From an uncultured Schlesneria sp. (GTDB taxonomy: Bacteria > Planctomycetota > Planctomycetia > Planctomycetales > Planctomycetaceae), in assembly GCA_903871875.1 (NCBI GenBank), contig CAIQIR010000006.1, positions 1 through 33,283 of the forward strand: a DNA stretch of 33,283 bases, given 5' to 3'. Of this stretch, positions 1 to 10,095 are shown in pieces. Every line of letters starts with the position of its first letter. The first letter of the stretch is position 1. The position numbers and the translations under genes were made by a program. The notes under the pieces were generated by a model that saw only the letters and a list, made by a program, of their open reading frames with translations, ran no database searches and was not told the DNA's origin.

Positions 1-1
1 C

Positions 2-2020
2 AAACTGGACGAGGCTTATCAACTACTGGATTTCCTGCGCCAACCCGGCGCGGGGCAGACGTTCAATCTCGATCTGCTGGAAACGCTGGCCAATCTCTAT
101 CAGAAAAACAACCAGCACGAACGCGTGTTGGAACTGTGCGGACATCTGCTACAGGAACGGCCGGCCGCCGCGGATCAATTCAAGTTTCGCAAATTGGTCA
201 CGCAGTCGGAACGGGCGACGCACCAGACACAATCCCTACTACCGGCGAAATCGTTTTCGGTTGCTGGCCTGTTCGATTCGAAAAGCGGTCTCTACGCACC
301 GTGGGTCCGGTGGGCGACTTTCGGTTCGGTGGCCACCGTGTTGTTCGTTGTCGGTATGGTGGGACTCAACGAGTATCGTCGCACCCACCGCACGTTGTAT
401 GTGCTGAATGGATTCGCGCAGCCGATCACTTTTTCCGTCGATGGCGACCTGCCCATCACGGTCGTCGACCGCAAATCGTTTTCCGTATCGGAAGGGGAAC
501 ATCGGATTGCCATCAACGGCGCGCTGCCCAAAGAATCGGTGATCTCTCTTCAATCCGACTATTGGTCGCGGTGGACCAATAGTCCGGCCTGGATTTTCAA
601 CGTGGAACAGGCGGCGCTGGTCCAGGAAGTCACGGTCCACTACGCCACGAACCCCCAACCCTCGCCGGCGAAATGGTTGAATGAATCCGAGCTGAATTAT
701 GTTCCCCATGTCGACTACTTGTTCCAGTCCGCGCCGAACAGCCTACCGGTGAAAGGCCATCAAACGATCACGAAGACCCTGCTCGAGATCGTGCCGCGAT
801 CTCCGGCCAGCGCGTTGGTGCTGTTGCAAGGCCAGGTCGAGAACAAACGGGTGCAATGGACCTTCGCCGAGGGATATTTGAACCGAAATCCCCAGGACGT
901 GGATCTACTCGAATCGTATGTCAATAGTGGCGACACGGCGGAAGACGAAGTGCATCTCCGCGAATTCCTCCAAGCGGGACTCTGGCGAACGCCCTTGTCC
1001 GTGCCCTGGCACCGGGCTTATCAAAACCTCAAGTCGGTCATCGTCAACGAAGCGGCGGTGGCCGCAGATTACGACGCCCACCTGATTGAAGATCCTGACA
1101 ACGCCACGCTGCTTTATCTGCGAGGTCGCGTGGGTGCGACGCGAGCGGAACAGGTCAAATTCTTCCAATTGGCCAAAGCGAAAGATCCTCAATTCGGCTG
1201 GCCCGCTTTCGCCCTGGCTTATGATGCGGCGAATCGCGGCGAATGGGGTGCGGCCAAAGAACTGTGTGACAATTCCGTGCTGGCAATGACTTCGGATCCT
1301 TCGATTCGCGGCTTTCTTCACCAGTTGAAGATCGCCAATGGCGAAGCGGCCACGCTCGAAGCCGGCTATCGACAACAACTCGCCGGTACGAATTACTCGG
1401 AAATCATGCGCGCAGCGTTTCTGCTGGCCGATACCCTGGCCGCGCAGCAAAAGTACGCTGACGCCCGCCAGACGATTCACCAATGGTGGTCAAAAACGAC
1501 CCGGTCGGCACCGGTCGCCACAATCGATCTGCTGCTGGACTATGTCTGCGCGGACCTCGACGCGTTTCGGCAAAAACGAGAGCAACCGATTATCAAGAGC
1601 TTTACGAGCTATCAATTTCAATTCCTGCTGGCCATTGATGAGCCCGACGCCGCCGTCAAACTCGACGGAGCTGACCAGCTGCTGGAAGAACCGCTCAATG
1701 CTCTGGCACTCAGCGTGTCGTATTCGCTGACCGGAAATCCGACCGAAGCGGCAACATGGCTGTCAAAAGCGTGTGACGAATTGCAAAAGTCAGACCACGA
1801 TCGCCAGCGAGCCGCCGCCCTGCTGCAGCGAGACCAGGCGCCGACCAACGAGGAACTCGACGACATTGTGATGTCGCTCGCGGAAACACCACTGTTCCTG
1901 GCGGCGCTGGCGATGCGATTTCCGGACCGCAAGGCGGAACTCTCGGAACGAGCCCGGCGAGTGAATGTCAGTCGGTTACCGCCCAGCCTGCTGGTGAAGA
2001 AAGTCATCGATCAACCGTGA
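2..2020 (+). CDS. TPR-like repeat membrane protein, 5' end outside window
   Basis: The reading frame is open from base 2 without an initiator, so the start lies before the window; the internal GTG at 125 is not a convincing start because the frame before it codes for similar helical repeat sequence. The visible protein has a helical N-terminal part, one clear membrane span encoded at about 302-360 (hydrophobic, followed by EYRRTHR), and then a long region of helical pairs typical of degenerate TPR repeats. I recognise no catalytic motif. The M48 peptidase gene follows on the same strand after about 120 bases. I infer a membrane-anchored scaffold or adaptor, possibly working with that peptidase, whose own C-terminal part also looks helical. 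Function is unknown. Confidence 0.75.
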   Translation, partial: KLDEAYQLLDFLRQPGAGQTFNLDLLETLANLYQKNNQHERVLELCGHLLQERPAAADQFKFRKLVTQSERATHQTQSLLPAKSFSVAGLFDSKSGLYAPWVRWATFGSVATVLFVVGMVGLNEYRRTHRTLYVLNGFAQPITFSVDGDLPITVVDRKSFSVSEGEHRIAINGALPKESVISLQSDYWSRWTNSPAWIFNVEQAALVQEVTVHYATNPQPSPAKWLNESELNYVPHVDYLFQSAPNSLPVKGHQTITKTLLEIVPRSPASALVLLQGQVENKRVQWTFAEGYLNRNPQDVDLLESYVNSGDTAEDEVHLREFLQAGLWRTPLSVPWHRAYQNLKSVIVNEAAVAADYDAHLIEDPDNATLLYLRGRVGATRAEQVKFFQLAKAKDPQFGWPAFALAYDAANRGEWGAAKELCDNSVLAMTSDPSIRGFLHQLKIANGEAATLEAGYRQQLAGTNYSEIMRAAFLLADTLAAQQKYADARQTIHQWWSKTTRSAPVATIDLLLDYVCADLDAFRQKREQPIIKSFTSYQFQFLLAIDEPDAAVKLDGADQLLEEPLNALALSVSYSLTGNPTEAATWLSKACDELQKSDHDRQRAAALLQRDQAPTNEELDDIVMSLAETPLFLAALAMRFPDRKAELSERARRVNVSRLPPSLLVKKVIDQP

Positions 2021-2141
2021 TCAAAGTGCCGCGGAATCGGCATGTCAGAAGGAAGTTTGCTCGGATCATGATCGCCACGAACATGCCTCGCATTGGCCGC
2101 AAATCACGGCCTCGTATTCCACAGCCTGACTGAGACTCGCC

Positions 2142-4109
2142 ATGACCAACGAGCAATTCGATCAGCTCGTGAATCGTATTCAGACGAGATACGGTTCGCG
2201 GCCCTGGGCCCTGCGGTGGCGGATCGCACTGGTGGTCGCTCTGGGATATTCCGGTTTTTTGGCCGTCTTGCTGGCCGTGATCATGCTGTCGGTCGCCCTG
2301 ATGTTCGGCGCCATCCTGGCCGATAAGGAACCCAGCGTGGTGCTGGTGGCGATCGTGGCACTGCTGCTGGCGTTCGGGGTTTGCCAGGCGTTGGCCTTGT
2401 TGTGGGTTCCCATCAAACCACCCACGGAACGCGAAGTGACGCGGCAGGAAGCACCGCAACTCTTTCAATTGCTGGACCGACTGCGAACCGAAGTGCGAGC
2501 CCGACGATTCGATCATGTGCGACTGACATCGGAACTGAACGCGGGGGTTCAAGTCATCCCGCGGTGGGGCGTGTTCGGCTTCAATCGCAGTGAACTTCAT
2601 CTGGGCCTGCCCCTGATGCGACTGCTTTCACCCGAGCAGTTCTCGGCCGTGCTGGCTCACGAGTTCGCACATTTATCCTCGCGGCACGACCGCTTCGGAA
2701 TGTGGATCTATCGGCTGCATCAGACCTGGGCGCGCGTGTTTGCCGAATTGGCGGACCATCAATCACGCGGATTCTTTCAGCGTTTTCGCCGCCCGATCAA
2801 CTGGTTCATCGGCTGGTACTGGCCCCGCTTCAATGCCTACAGTTTCGTGCTGATGCGAGCGAACGAATACGAGGCCGATCGGATGGCGGCGAATTGGGCG
2901 GGAACCGCAGCCACGGCCGAAGCCCTGTTTCGGATTGAGTGCGTGGCCAGCCGCCTGAACGAAAAGTTCTGGCCCGACCTGAAGCAACAGGCCAAGCGCG
3001 AGGATGCTGTCGCGAACGATATTCTCCACCGGATCGAGACCTTTCTGGACAGTGAGCCGGAACCGGCCGACGCGACGCGCTGGTTGGATCAATCCGCGAA
3101 AACACTGACGGGCAATGTCGACACACACCCCAGCCTGTCGGATCGCCTGCAGGCGTTGGGCGAAAGTGTGACTCGATTCACGCGGACACCCTTTCCGCGA
3201 CCGCCATCCGATTCCGCCGCCGCCATGATGCTGGGACAGGCTCTGCCGGTTGTGACCCGGGATGTGAACCTGTTCTGGCAGAAGGAAAACAGCCTCAGTT
3301 GGCAAAACGTCTTTCATCAGGCACGTCGCACCGAAAAGCAGTTGCAGTCGGTGGCGAAGCCGGCAGCGGAAACAATACCGGCGGACGCAACCGAATCAGC
3401 GACAGTCACTGAATTAGATGCCGATCAGTTGTGGCGACAGGCGCAGGCGGTGAACGATCTGCATGGACCGAAGGCTGCGGAACCGCTGCTACGGGAACTG
3501 CTCGCGCGGCGACCGTCCCACGCACTGGCCAACGTCACATTGGGAAAACAGCTGTTGGAACGGGGAGAAGTGGAAGGGGAACAGTTCCTGCGGCGGATCC
3601 TGGCGGAAGATGACAATGAATTGGTCCCCGTCGCCTGCCACGGACTGATTTCGTATTTCCAGCAGTCGGGTCAGTTGGATCAAATTCAAGAAACGCGCTC
3701 GCGACTCAGCCGATTTGAAACGGCTCAGATCGCGGCCGCCAAAGAACGAAGTACCGTCAAAGCGACTGACCAGTTTGTGCCCCATGGATTAAGTGAGACG
3801 CAGCTCGAATCCGTCGTCCAGACGTTGGCCCAGGAAACGGACCTGGCGAAAGCCTGGCTGGTCCGCAAACAGCTGCAACATTTCCCTCATCAGCAACTGT
3901 TCGTGCTGGTGGTTCAATCGAAACCAGGCGGCCTGTTTGGTGCGTCTGATCCCGATCGAGACCGGACCCTTGTCACTCGATCGATGACTCGAATCAAGCT
4001 GCCCGGCCGGGTCCTGATCATTGCTCCACAAGCCAGCTTTCGTAAGCTCGCGAACAAGATTGCCGCACGGGCTGACGCCCAGATTTTCCCAGCCTCCCCA
4101 ATCACCTGA
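2142..4109 (+). CDS. M48 family zinc metallopeptidase with TPR-like C-terminus
   Basis: A 655-residue protein. Two long hydrophobic segments near residues 27-60 and 64-92 anchor it in the membrane. The zinc-binding HEFAH motif is at residues 173-177, and the second M48 motif (ExxxD, in NEYEADRMA) starts with E242, the expected third zinc ligand, so the active site is complete. M48 proteins of the HtpX/Ste24 type cleave membrane or misfolded proteins. Residues from about 340 on are an extra helical region with TPR-like stretches (about 425-510), much longer than HtpX at about 290 residues. I infer a membrane protein quality-control protease; its substrate is not visible. It follows a membrane-anchored repeat protein and may share a transcript with it. 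Confidence 0.85.
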   Translation: MTNEQFDQLVNRIQTRYGSRPWALRWRIALVVALGYSGFLAVLLAVIMLSVALMFGAILADKEPSVVLVAIVALLLAFGVCQALALLWVPIKPPTEREVTRQEAPQLFQLLDRLRTEVRARRFDHVRLTSELNAGVQVIPRWGVFGFNRSELHLGLPLMRLLSPEQFSAVLAHEFAHLSSRHDRFGMWIYRLHQTWARVFAELADHQSRGFFQRFRRPINWFIGWYWPRFNAYSFVLMRANEYEADRMAANWAGTAATAEALFRIECVASRLNEKFWPDLKQQAKREDAVANDILHRIETFLDSEPEPADATRWLDQSAKTLTGNVDTHPSLSDRLQALGESVTRFTRTPFPRPPSDSAAAMMLGQALPVVTRDVNLFWQKENSLSWQNVFHQARRTEKQLQSVAKPAAETIPADATESATVTELDADQLWRQAQAVNDLHGPKAAEPLLRELLARRPSHALANVTLGKQLLERGEVEGEQFLRRILAEDDNELVPVACHGLISYFQQSGQLDQIQETRSRLSRFETAQIAAAKERSTVKATDQFVPHGLSETQLESVVQTLAQETDLAKAWLVRKQLQHFPHQQLFVLVVQSKPGGLFGASDPDRDRTLVTRSMTRIKLPGRVLIIAPQASFRKLANKIAARADAQIFPASPIT

Positions 4110-4444
4110 CGCGATCGGTTTGGTCGGCACGCGAAGTCCTCAAGGAGGTCGTTACGAGACGAATTCTCGTCATATATTGCCCGGTCTTCGACAAACAATC
4201 GCGAGTCGCGGTTTCAAACGCCCATCCCGCTGCATGGCGACGGACGTCTCGCCTTGATACAATGTTGGGTTATCGATTGGCGGGCACGGGAATCGACTTC
4301 CTCTGTTTTTTCCATTCAATGAGCAGCAATTCTGCAGACACCAAGTGTGTGGACTTCGCACACGACTGTAGAACCGATCTCACACAATTCGAATGATTTC
4401 GCTCCGCTACATGACTTTTCGTTCAGATCAAGGAACCGCAAACG
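4110..4444. other. Intergenic region before xylB
   Basis: This 335-base gap has no credible gene. It holds a 6-bp inverted repeat (ACGAGA/TCTCGT, 4154-4170) that could be a weak terminator for the peptidase gene, and a TACAAT hexamer at 4258-4263 that could be a -10 box for xylB, although the -35 match upstream is poor. A purine-rich AAGGA lies about 10 bases before the xylB start. Confidence 0.4.
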
Positions 4445-5983
4445 ATGGCAGTATTTCTGGGAATCGATGTAGGCACGAGCGGCACCAAAACTCTGGCCAT
4501 GCACGAGGACGGAACGATACTCGCTAGCGCGACGGCCGAATACCCTCTCTTGTCGCCCAAGCCAGGCTGGTCCGAACAAGACCCCGAGGAATGGTGGCAA
4601 GCCACTCTGACCACCATCAAGAAAGTCTTGAAGGCCGGCAAAATCAAGCCCGACGATGTGGCGGGTATCGGACTGACCGGCCAGATGCACGGCAGCGTGT
4701 TTCTGGACAAAACACATGCGGTGATTCGTCCAGCCATTCTCTGGAACGACCAGCGAACGGCTCATGAATGTGCCGACATCGAACACAAAGTGGGCGGCCG
4801 AGCCAAGCTGATCGAAATGGTCGCCAATCCCGCGCTCACGGGCTTTACCGCACCCAAGATCGTCTGGCTGAAAAATCACGAGCCGAAGAACTACGCTCGG
4901 GTGGCTCATATCCTGCTGCCGAAAGATTACATTCGGTTCCGGCTGACCGAAGAATTTGCGACCGATGCCAGCGATGCCTCGGGTACGCTGCTGCTGGACG
5001 TGCGCGCTCGCCAATGGTGCAAGCCGCTGGTAGACCGGCTGGACATCAAGATGTCGGCACTGCCGAAAGTCTTTGAATCGGAAGATGTCACCGGCGTGCT
5101 GACGGACACGGCGGCGAAACTGCTGGGACTGAAAAAAGGCGTGCCCGTCGTCGGTGGTGCGGGTGATCAAGCGGCCGGAGCCGTCGGCAACGGGATCGTC
5201 AAACGCGGCATCATCTCGGCCACGATGGGCACCAGCGGCGTCGTGTTCGCTCATAGCGACGACGTGCAGATCGATCCGGCCGGACGCGTGCATACGTTCT
5301 GTCACGCCGTCCGCGGTAAGTGGCACGTCATGGGCGTGGTATTGTCGGCCGGCGGTAGCTTGCAGTGGTATCGCAATCAGTTGGCCCAGACGGAAGTCAT
5401 CGACGGCAAGAAGCTGAAGACCGACCCTTACAACCTGATCACCGAACAAGCGGCCGAAGCTCCTCCGGGATGCGAGGGCTTGTTCTTCCTGCCTTATCTG
5501 ACCGGCGAACGAACGCCGCACGCCGACCCGCATGCACGGGCCTGCTGGATCGGGATGAGCCTGCGACACGGCCGCTCACACATGATCCGTTCGATCATGG
5601 AAGGGGCGACGTATGCGATGCGCGACTGCCTGGAAGTCATCAACTCGATGAACATTCCGATTCGCGAAATTCGTCTGTCGGGCGGCGGAGCTCGCAGCGA
5701 TTTCTGGCGTCAGATGCAGGCCGATGTCTACGGACGTCGCGTCAGCGTGATCAATGCCGAAGAAGGACCAGCCTTCGGAGCGGCGTTGCTGGCGGCCTCG
5801 GGAACGGGCAAGTACAAATCGGTCGTCGAAGCTTGCGGTGCAACCGTCAAGGTGATTGCCAGCACCGACCCGCAAGCCGAAGCCAAACGAATTTATACGA
5901 AGTCTTACCCGATGTACGGAAAACTCTACAAAGCGTTGAAAAGCGAATTTGTGGATATCGCCAAGATTGTTTCCGAGTCCTGA
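4445..5983 (+). CDS. xylB: Xylulokinase (FGGY carbohydrate kinase)
   Basis: A 512-residue cytoplasmic FGGY-family sugar kinase, close to the usual XylB length. The N-terminal phosphate-binding loop reads [11 protein letters not shown] (residues 6-16). The sugar-site motifs TGQMHG and NDQRT follow, and the C-terminal half has the ATP-binding GGGARSDFW and the [12 protein letters not shown] segment. It phosphorylates D-xylulose to xylulose 5-phosphate, which enters the pentose phosphate pathway. No xylose isomerase or transporter gene is adjacent, so substrate specificity rests on sequence resemblance alone; a related FGGY kinase is possible. AAGGA precedes the ATG by about 10 bases. mazG starts only 34 bases downstream, so the two may be cotranscribed. 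Confidence 0.85.
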   Translation: MAVFLGIDVGTSGTKTLAMHEDGTILASATAEYPLLSPKPGWSEQDPEEWWQATLTTIKKVLKAGKIKPDDVAGIGLTGQMHGSVFLDKTHAVIRPAILWNDQRTAHECADIEHKVGGRAKLIEMVANPALTGFTAPKIVWLKNHEPKNYARVAHILLPKDYIRFRLTEEFATDASDASGTLLLDVRARQWCKPLVDRLDIKMSALPKVFESEDVTGVLTDTAAKLLGLKKGVPVVGGAGDQAAGAVGNGIVKRGIISATMGTSGVVFAHSDDVQIDPAGRVHTFCHAVRGKWHVMGVVLSAGGSLQWYRNQLAQTEVIDGKKLKTDPYNLITEQAAEAPPGCEGLFFLPYLTGERTPHADPHARACWIGMSLRHGRSHMIRSIMEGATYAMRDCLEVINSMNIPIREIRLSGGGARSDFWRQMQADVYGRRVSVINAEEGPAFGAALLAASGTGKYKSVVEACGATVKVIASTDPQAEAKRIYTKSYPMYGKLYKALKSEFVDIAKIVSES

Positions 5984-6017
5984 CGGTGGCCTGGTAGGAC
6001 GTGGTACGGAATCAATC

Positions 6018-6941
6018 ATGACCGATTCTCACGCGCAGGGGTCGCCACGACCCGCTTCGGAGTACGGGACGCCGCCCGATCCGAAGCAACTGGAACCGCT
6101 GTTTCGTGAACTCTGCGAAGTGGTGGCCCGACTGCGTTCGCCGACGGGTTGCCCGTGGGACCGTCAGCAGACGCTGGAATCGATCAAGCCGTACACGCTC
6201 GAAGAGACGTATGAATTGCTCGAGGCGATCGACGCCGGCGACGATGCGGCGATCGTTGAAGAGTTGGGTGATGTCCTGCTGCAGGTGATGCTCGATAGCC
6301 AGATCGCGGCGGACGAAGGGCGATTCACCCTGACAGATGTCGTGGACGGATTGACGCGAAAAATGATTCGGCGTCATCCTCATGTGTTTGGCGACACGGC
6401 CGTCAAATCGGCCAGTGAAGTCAGTGGTCACTGGGACCGCATCAAACAAGAAGAGAAACAACGCGAGTCGATTTTCGACGGACTGCCGACGGCGTTGCCG
6501 GCTCTCGCGCGGGCGGCCCGACTTTCGAAAAAGGCGGCTCGCGTCGGTTATGACTTTCCCCAACGGGCAATGCTGTTCGACAAGCTGCGGGAAGAATTGA
6601 GCGAACTGGCCGAGGAACTGTTTCCCGACGGGCAAATTCCGACCGTTGCCGCCTCGGTGGAAACCGCGGTCGAACCCGACCCCGAACCGTTTGACGCCGA
6701 CCGCCAACGACGAATCGAATCGGAACTGGGCGACGTCTTGTTCGTCCTGGCCAATATCGCCCGTCGGTGGCATATCAATCCTGAAGAAGCGCTGCGGGCC
6801 AGCAATGCCAAATTTCAACGACGCGTCGAATACATCGAAGGCCGCCTGAAAGAGCACGGTCGCGACATCCGTTCCGCTTCCCTGACCGAAATGGAACAGT
6901 TCTACCAAGAAGGAAAACGGCGAGAGAAAGAGACATCCTAA
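6018..6941 (+). CDS. mazG: Nucleoside triphosphate pyrophosphohydrolase MazG
   Basis: A 307-residue protein with two MazG domains, as in the E. coli enzyme (263 residues). Domain 1 covers about residues 27-130 and contains CPWDRQQT followed by EETYELLEA and [10 protein letters not shown], the EExxE and ExxD metal-binding pattern. Domain 2 covers about 195-300 and repeats it with EELSELAEE and [11 protein letters not shown]. MazG hydrolyses NTPs and dNTPs to monophosphates and pyrophosphate, cleaning the nucleotide pool and in some bacteria lowering (p)ppGpp. The frame is open upstream into the end of xylB, but the ATG at 6018, 34 bases after xylB, puts the conserved domain at the normal distance from the N-terminus. 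Confidence 0.9.
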   Translation: MTDSHAQGSPRPASEYGTPPDPKQLEPLFRELCEVVARLRSPTGCPWDRQQTLESIKPYTLEETYELLEAIDAGDDAAIVEELGDVLLQVMLDSQIAADEGRFTLTDVVDGLTRKMIRRHPHVFGDTAVKSASEVSGHWDRIKQEEKQRESIFDGLPTALPALARAARLSKKAARVGYDFPQRAMLFDKLREELSELAEELFPDGQIPTVAASVETAVEPDPEPFDADRQRRIESELGDVLFVLANIARRWHINPEEALRASNAKFQRRVEYIEGRLKEHGRDIRSASLTEMEQFYQEGKRREKETS

Positions 6942-7139
6942 CGTAAAGAAACGCCGTAACATTCAGTCCAGTCGGATCAACCGCCGGTTAACGCCCCCTG
7001 CCCCATGCATGGCGGGATTGGTCTTCTCAAAAAAAGGCCGGTGGAATATAAGCCGCCGCAGCATTCCCGGCAGGTCGGACGTCATTCGTCGTACGCCCCT
7101 GCCTCACCACGCCAACTTAGACACGTCATTGATTCTGTT

Positions 7140-8054
7140 ATGGAGCCTCATTCGCCAGGTCGTGAAGCACGCGCGGTCCACGTTCCCGTTTTGTTGCGAG
7201 AGATTCTGCAGCATTTGCGGTTGGAACCCGGATTGATCGTCGTCGACGGAACGGTCGGGGCGGGAGGACACAGTCGCGAAATGCTCAAAGCCATTGGTCA
7301 CAACGGACGCCTGATCGGTCTCGACCGCGATCCCATGATGTTGGGTCACGCGGCGAAGGTCGTTTCGGGAGACAACGTGACGCTGCGGCAGGCGAGTTAT
7401 GTCGAGCTTCCCACGGTTCTCAAAGATCTGGGCATCGCCGGCGTTGACCGGATCTTGCTGGATTTGGGGCTGTCTTCCGATCAACTGTCTGACGCGTCGC
7501 GCGGGTTTGGTTTCCTAAGCCAGGGTCCACTGGACCTGCGCTTCGATGTCTCCACAGGTCAGCCGGCCACGCAGCTGCTGGCCCAAATGAACGCCGCGCA
7601 ACTGGAAGAAATCTTCCGTGACTTCGGTGAGGAACCACTGGCCCGTCCGCTGGCGGAATATCTTGTCAAACGACGGGCGACAACACCGATTCGCACCGGA
7701 GCGGAACTGGCCGAAGCGGTCGCCGAATGCCCCGCCTTTCGTCGCCAGGGACACAGCGACAAACATCCCGCCACGCGAATCTTTCAGGCCCTGCGGATTG
7801 CCGTCAATCACGAGTTGGAACATGTCGAACGCGGGATTTCGGTCGGTGCCTACCAGTCCTTAAAACCTGGCGGACTGCTGGCCGTGATCACGTTTCATTC
7901 GCTGGAAGACCGGCTCGTGAAAAATGAATTTCGAAACACCGAGCGATGGGACAATCTGACCACCAAGCCGATTGTCGCCACGCCACAAGAACAACGATTT
8001 AACCCCCGCAGCCGGTCGGCAAAATTGCGTCTGGCGATGAAGAAAGCGATCTGA
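7140..8054 (+). CDS. rsmH: 16S rRNA (cytosine(1402)-N(4))-methyltransferase RsmH
   Basis: A 304-residue S-adenosylmethionine-dependent methyltransferase that methylates C1402 of 16S rRNA. The SAM-binding motif is VDGTVGAGGHS near the N-terminus. Family signatures such as VPVLLREIL, LDLGLSSDQL, RGFGF, LDLRFD, HPATRIFQALRIAVN and ITFHSLEDR all appear. I chose the ATG at 7140 because it gives the usual length with HVPVLLREIL close to the start. The frame is also open from an ATG at 7005, but that would add 45 atypical residues; no strong Shine-Dalgarno precedes either. rsmH normally opens the dcw cluster after mraZ; here no mraZ is present and division genes follow. Confidence 0.93.
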   Translation: MEPHSPGREARAVHVPVLLREILQHLRLEPGLIVVDGTVGAGGHSREMLKAIGHNGRLIGLDRDPMMLGHAAKVVSGDNVTLRQASYVELPTVLKDLGIAGVDRILLDLGLSSDQLSDASRGFGFLSQGPLDLRFDVSTGQPATQLLAQMNAAQLEEIFRDFGEEPLARPLAEYLVKRRATTPIRTGAELAEAVAECPAFRRQGHSDKHPATRIFQALRIAVNHELEHVERGISVGAYQSLKPGGLLAVITFHSLEDRLVKNEFRNTERWDNLTTKPIVATPQEQRFNPRSRSAKLRLAMKKAI

Positions 8055-8137
8055 ACGGTGGAACTGAGATGACGCTGTCCACCCCGCCTGTTGCCCGCAA
8101 GTGATTGATCACGACCTTTTGAGGAAGGAACCTCATT

Positions 8138-9580
8138 ATGACACGCGAAGCCAAAATCGGCCTGCTGATGGTCGCGGTGCTGGTCGGCGTGTTCGGCTTT
8201 CTGGTCTATAAACGAATGCATCGACCCATCGAGGCGCTCGCTGATCAGAGAGGATTCCGCGATGCCGAAGTCGTCGCCGAAGAAGAAGACGCCCCGAAAC
8301 AAAGCGACGACGATCTGTTCTCGCGACCTCGCTCACAGCTCTCTTCGCAAAATAGTCTGCAAGCTCCTCCGCGACAGATCGAAGAAGAAGTACTGACTTT
8401 CGCTCGACGTGAACCGTCGGGCATCATGCGCGAGGTCGAGGTTGTCGCCAATAAAGTGGAAGAGTTTGCCGACGAGGCAATTGAAGATGTGAAGTCGCTG
8501 GGTCGAGACAAACGACGACACGACAAGCCACGGATCCCCGATGAGTTTACCGCGGACGACGACGACGCTTCGCTGTTCAATCGGCCCCGTGAGACCAACC
8601 AGCGAGCCCAGGAACTGCAACCTCCCGAGCCGCAGGAAAACACCTTCGACGACGTGCCCGGCCAACTGGCCCCGCCGCGAGTTCTGGCAGACAACAACGA
8701 TCGTCCCACCAGCGATCCGTTCGGGGACGATTCTTCCGGCTCCAAAGCCCGTCCGATTGAATTCAAAAAGGAACGACCGGCTGTATCCAAAAAAGAGAAG
8801 CACGCCCGGAAAACGATCCGCCAGGTCAGTGCGGATCCGTTTGCGGACGACGTGGCCGACGAGCAGCCCTCATCGCGAGAATCGCAGGTGATTCAGTCAC
8901 CGGCCGCCCAGGAATCCGTTGAAGTCGACACGCAGATGGAAGAACCGCGTTTCACCAGTGATGCGGACAATGCAACCGAGTTGGCACCGCGAGAACGACG
9001 CCGCGCAGCACCAATGACGCTATCGGACAACGATTCCCCCACGAGTTCCACATTCCCCGCGGCAGATGCACTCGATGGATCCAGCTATACGATCCAACCG
9101 AACGACAGCTTCTGGTCGATCTCGCGCAAGCGCTATGGGGCGGGTCGCTATTACATGGCATTGGCCCTGCATAACAGCCAGACCATTCCCGATCCCAAAC
9201 GGATGAAGCCCGGAGTGGTGATTTCGACCCCCGACATTTCCGTGCTCGAACGACGCTACGCCGAATCGATTCCCAAAGCGGCGCCCGTCGATTCCCCGCA
9301 GTCCGTCAACACCACACAATCACGACGATCGGCAGAGGTTGAGCAATCGGGTTATTTCGTCACGGTGGAAGGGTCACCGATGTATCGCGTCGGCGAACAG
9401 GACACGCTGACCGACATCGCCAAGACTCACTTGGGCCGTACGTCGCGTTGGGTGCAGATTCTCGAAATGAACCGCAATGTTCTCCGAGACGGCAATGAAC
9501 TCAAGGTTGGCACAGTCCTTCGACTTCCTGCCGACGCCAGTCGAGTTCGGATCGCGGGAGCGACTCGCGACATCCGATAA
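8138..9580 (+). CDS. Membrane-anchored protein with two LysM domains
   Basis: A 480-residue protein. A single N-terminal membrane span (about residues 6-24, GLLMVAVLVGVFGFLVY) is followed by a roughly 280-residue polar, acidic and basic linker rich in D, E, R and P that is probably disordered. Two LysM-type modules lie at about residues 313-366 (starting SSYTIQPNDSFWSISRK) and 403-470 (YRVGEQDTLTDIAKTHLG). LysM modules bind N-acetylglucosamine in peptidoglycan. GAGGAAGG lies about 10 bases before the ATG. Its place between rsmH and ftsL/ftsI suggests a role in septal or envelope peptidoglycan. No hydrolase domain is visible. Two stable hairpins follow the gene, so transcription may stop or attenuate before the ftsL-like gene. 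Confidence 0.8.
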   Translation: MTREAKIGLLMVAVLVGVFGFLVYKRMHRPIEALADQRGFRDAEVVAEEEDAPKQSDDDLFSRPRSQLSSQNSLQAPPRQIEEEVLTFARREPSGIMREVEVVANKVEEFADEAIEDVKSLGRDKRRHDKPRIPDEFTADDDDASLFNRPRETNQRAQELQPPEPQENTFDDVPGQLAPPRVLADNNDRPTSDPFGDDSSGSKARPIEFKKERPAVSKKEKHARKTIRQVSADPFADDVADEQPSSRESQVIQSPAAQESVEVDTQMEEPRFTSDADNATELAPRERRRAAPMTLSDNDSPTSSTFPAADALDGSSYTIQPNDSFWSISRKRYGAGRYYMALALHNSQTIPDPKRMKPGVVISTPDISVLERRYAESIPKAAPVDSPQSVNTTQSRRSAEVEQSGYFVTVEGSPMYRVGEQDTLTDIAKTHLGRTSRWVQILEMNRNVLRDGNELKVGTVLRLPADASRVRIAGATRDIR

Positions 9581-9624
9581 CAATCGGTAACAGCTTGTTG
9601 AAAAGCGGGGACCGGTCTCGGCGG

Positions 9625-9660
9625 ATCGTCACGGATTTCGCGAGATCCCTTCGTGACGAT
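9625..9660 (+). terminator. Hairpin after the LysM gene
   Basis: A perfect 9-bp stem (ATCGTCACG / CGTGACGAT) 45 bases after the LysM stop codon. The loop can form an extra GGAT/ATCC stem. Only a short T run (TTTG) follows, so it is terminator-like but not a textbook intrinsic terminator. Confidence 0.5.
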
Positions 9661-9719
9661 TTGTCCGTTCCCAACCAATTGACACGCTCTCAGATTGGCG
9701 ATCCTTGGATTTGTGACAA

Positions 9720-9757
9720 CGAGCGACCCGGATGTGAATTCGCATCCGGGTCGCTTG
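9720..9757 (+). terminator. Long hairpin just upstream of the ftsL-like gene
   Basis: A 13-bp perfect stem (AGCGACCCGGATG at 9722-9734 with CATCCGGGTCGCT at 9743-9755) around an 8-base loop, extendable by a G-U and a C-G pair. It ends about 12 bases before the GTG start of the next gene and has no T tract. It could be a terminator, an attenuator, or a structure limiting translation of the ftsL-like gene. Confidence 0.5.
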
Positions 9758-9768
9758 CATGAGACTGT

Positions 9769-10095
9769 GTGATGTTCTTCCGATTTGGAGCCGCGTTGTC
9801 TCTGATCGTGCTGGTCGCACTCTTGGGGACCACGTTAGAAAAACAGAACCTGCAATTGAGACGGGCCATCAGTCACCAGCAGTATCGCCTGGACGAAATA
9901 CTCGATTCGCAAACCCGACTCACGCTGGAAGCCCAGCGTCTGGGTACCCCGGCTCGCCTGCTCGGGCCGCTCGAACGAGGCGAACTACCCTTGCAGCGTC
10001 CCGCGAAGCCCCAACGCACCGACGAACGTCGAACACCCCTGCTGAATTGGAATTCTCGTTCCGTGACGAATGACAACAACGCAGACAGACGATGA
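9769..10095 (+). CDS. ftsL: FtsL-like cell division protein
   Basis: A small bitopic protein of 108 residues (GTG start at 9769; an ATG follows immediately at 9772). One N-terminal membrane span (FFRFGAALSLIVLVALLGTT) is followed by a helical stretch with coiled-coil character (KQNLQLRRAISHQQYRLDEI) and a polar tail. FtsL sequences are poorly conserved, so the call rests on topology, length and position: it lies directly before ftsI and overlaps it by ATGA, the usual order in dcw clusters. In other bacteria FtsL forms a complex with FtsB and FtsQ that activates the septal synthase FtsWI. The polar tail may contribute little to function. Confidence 0.6.
   Translation: MMFFRFGAALSLIVLVALLGTTLEKQNLQLRRAISHQQYRLDEILDSQTRLTLEAQRLGTPARLLGPLERGELPLQRPAKPQRTDERRTPLLNWNSRSVTNDNNADRR

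Noticed and set aside
1618-2007. Long minus-strand open frames under the first gene and elsewhere
   Set aside because: They mirror the codon pattern of the real plus-strand genes and lack ribosome sites or recognisable domains.
7060-7085. GG-N10-GC pattern upstream of rsmH
   Set aside because: Only the GG and GC spacing fits (within 7040-7058); neither the -24 nor the -12 flanking bases match sigma-54.
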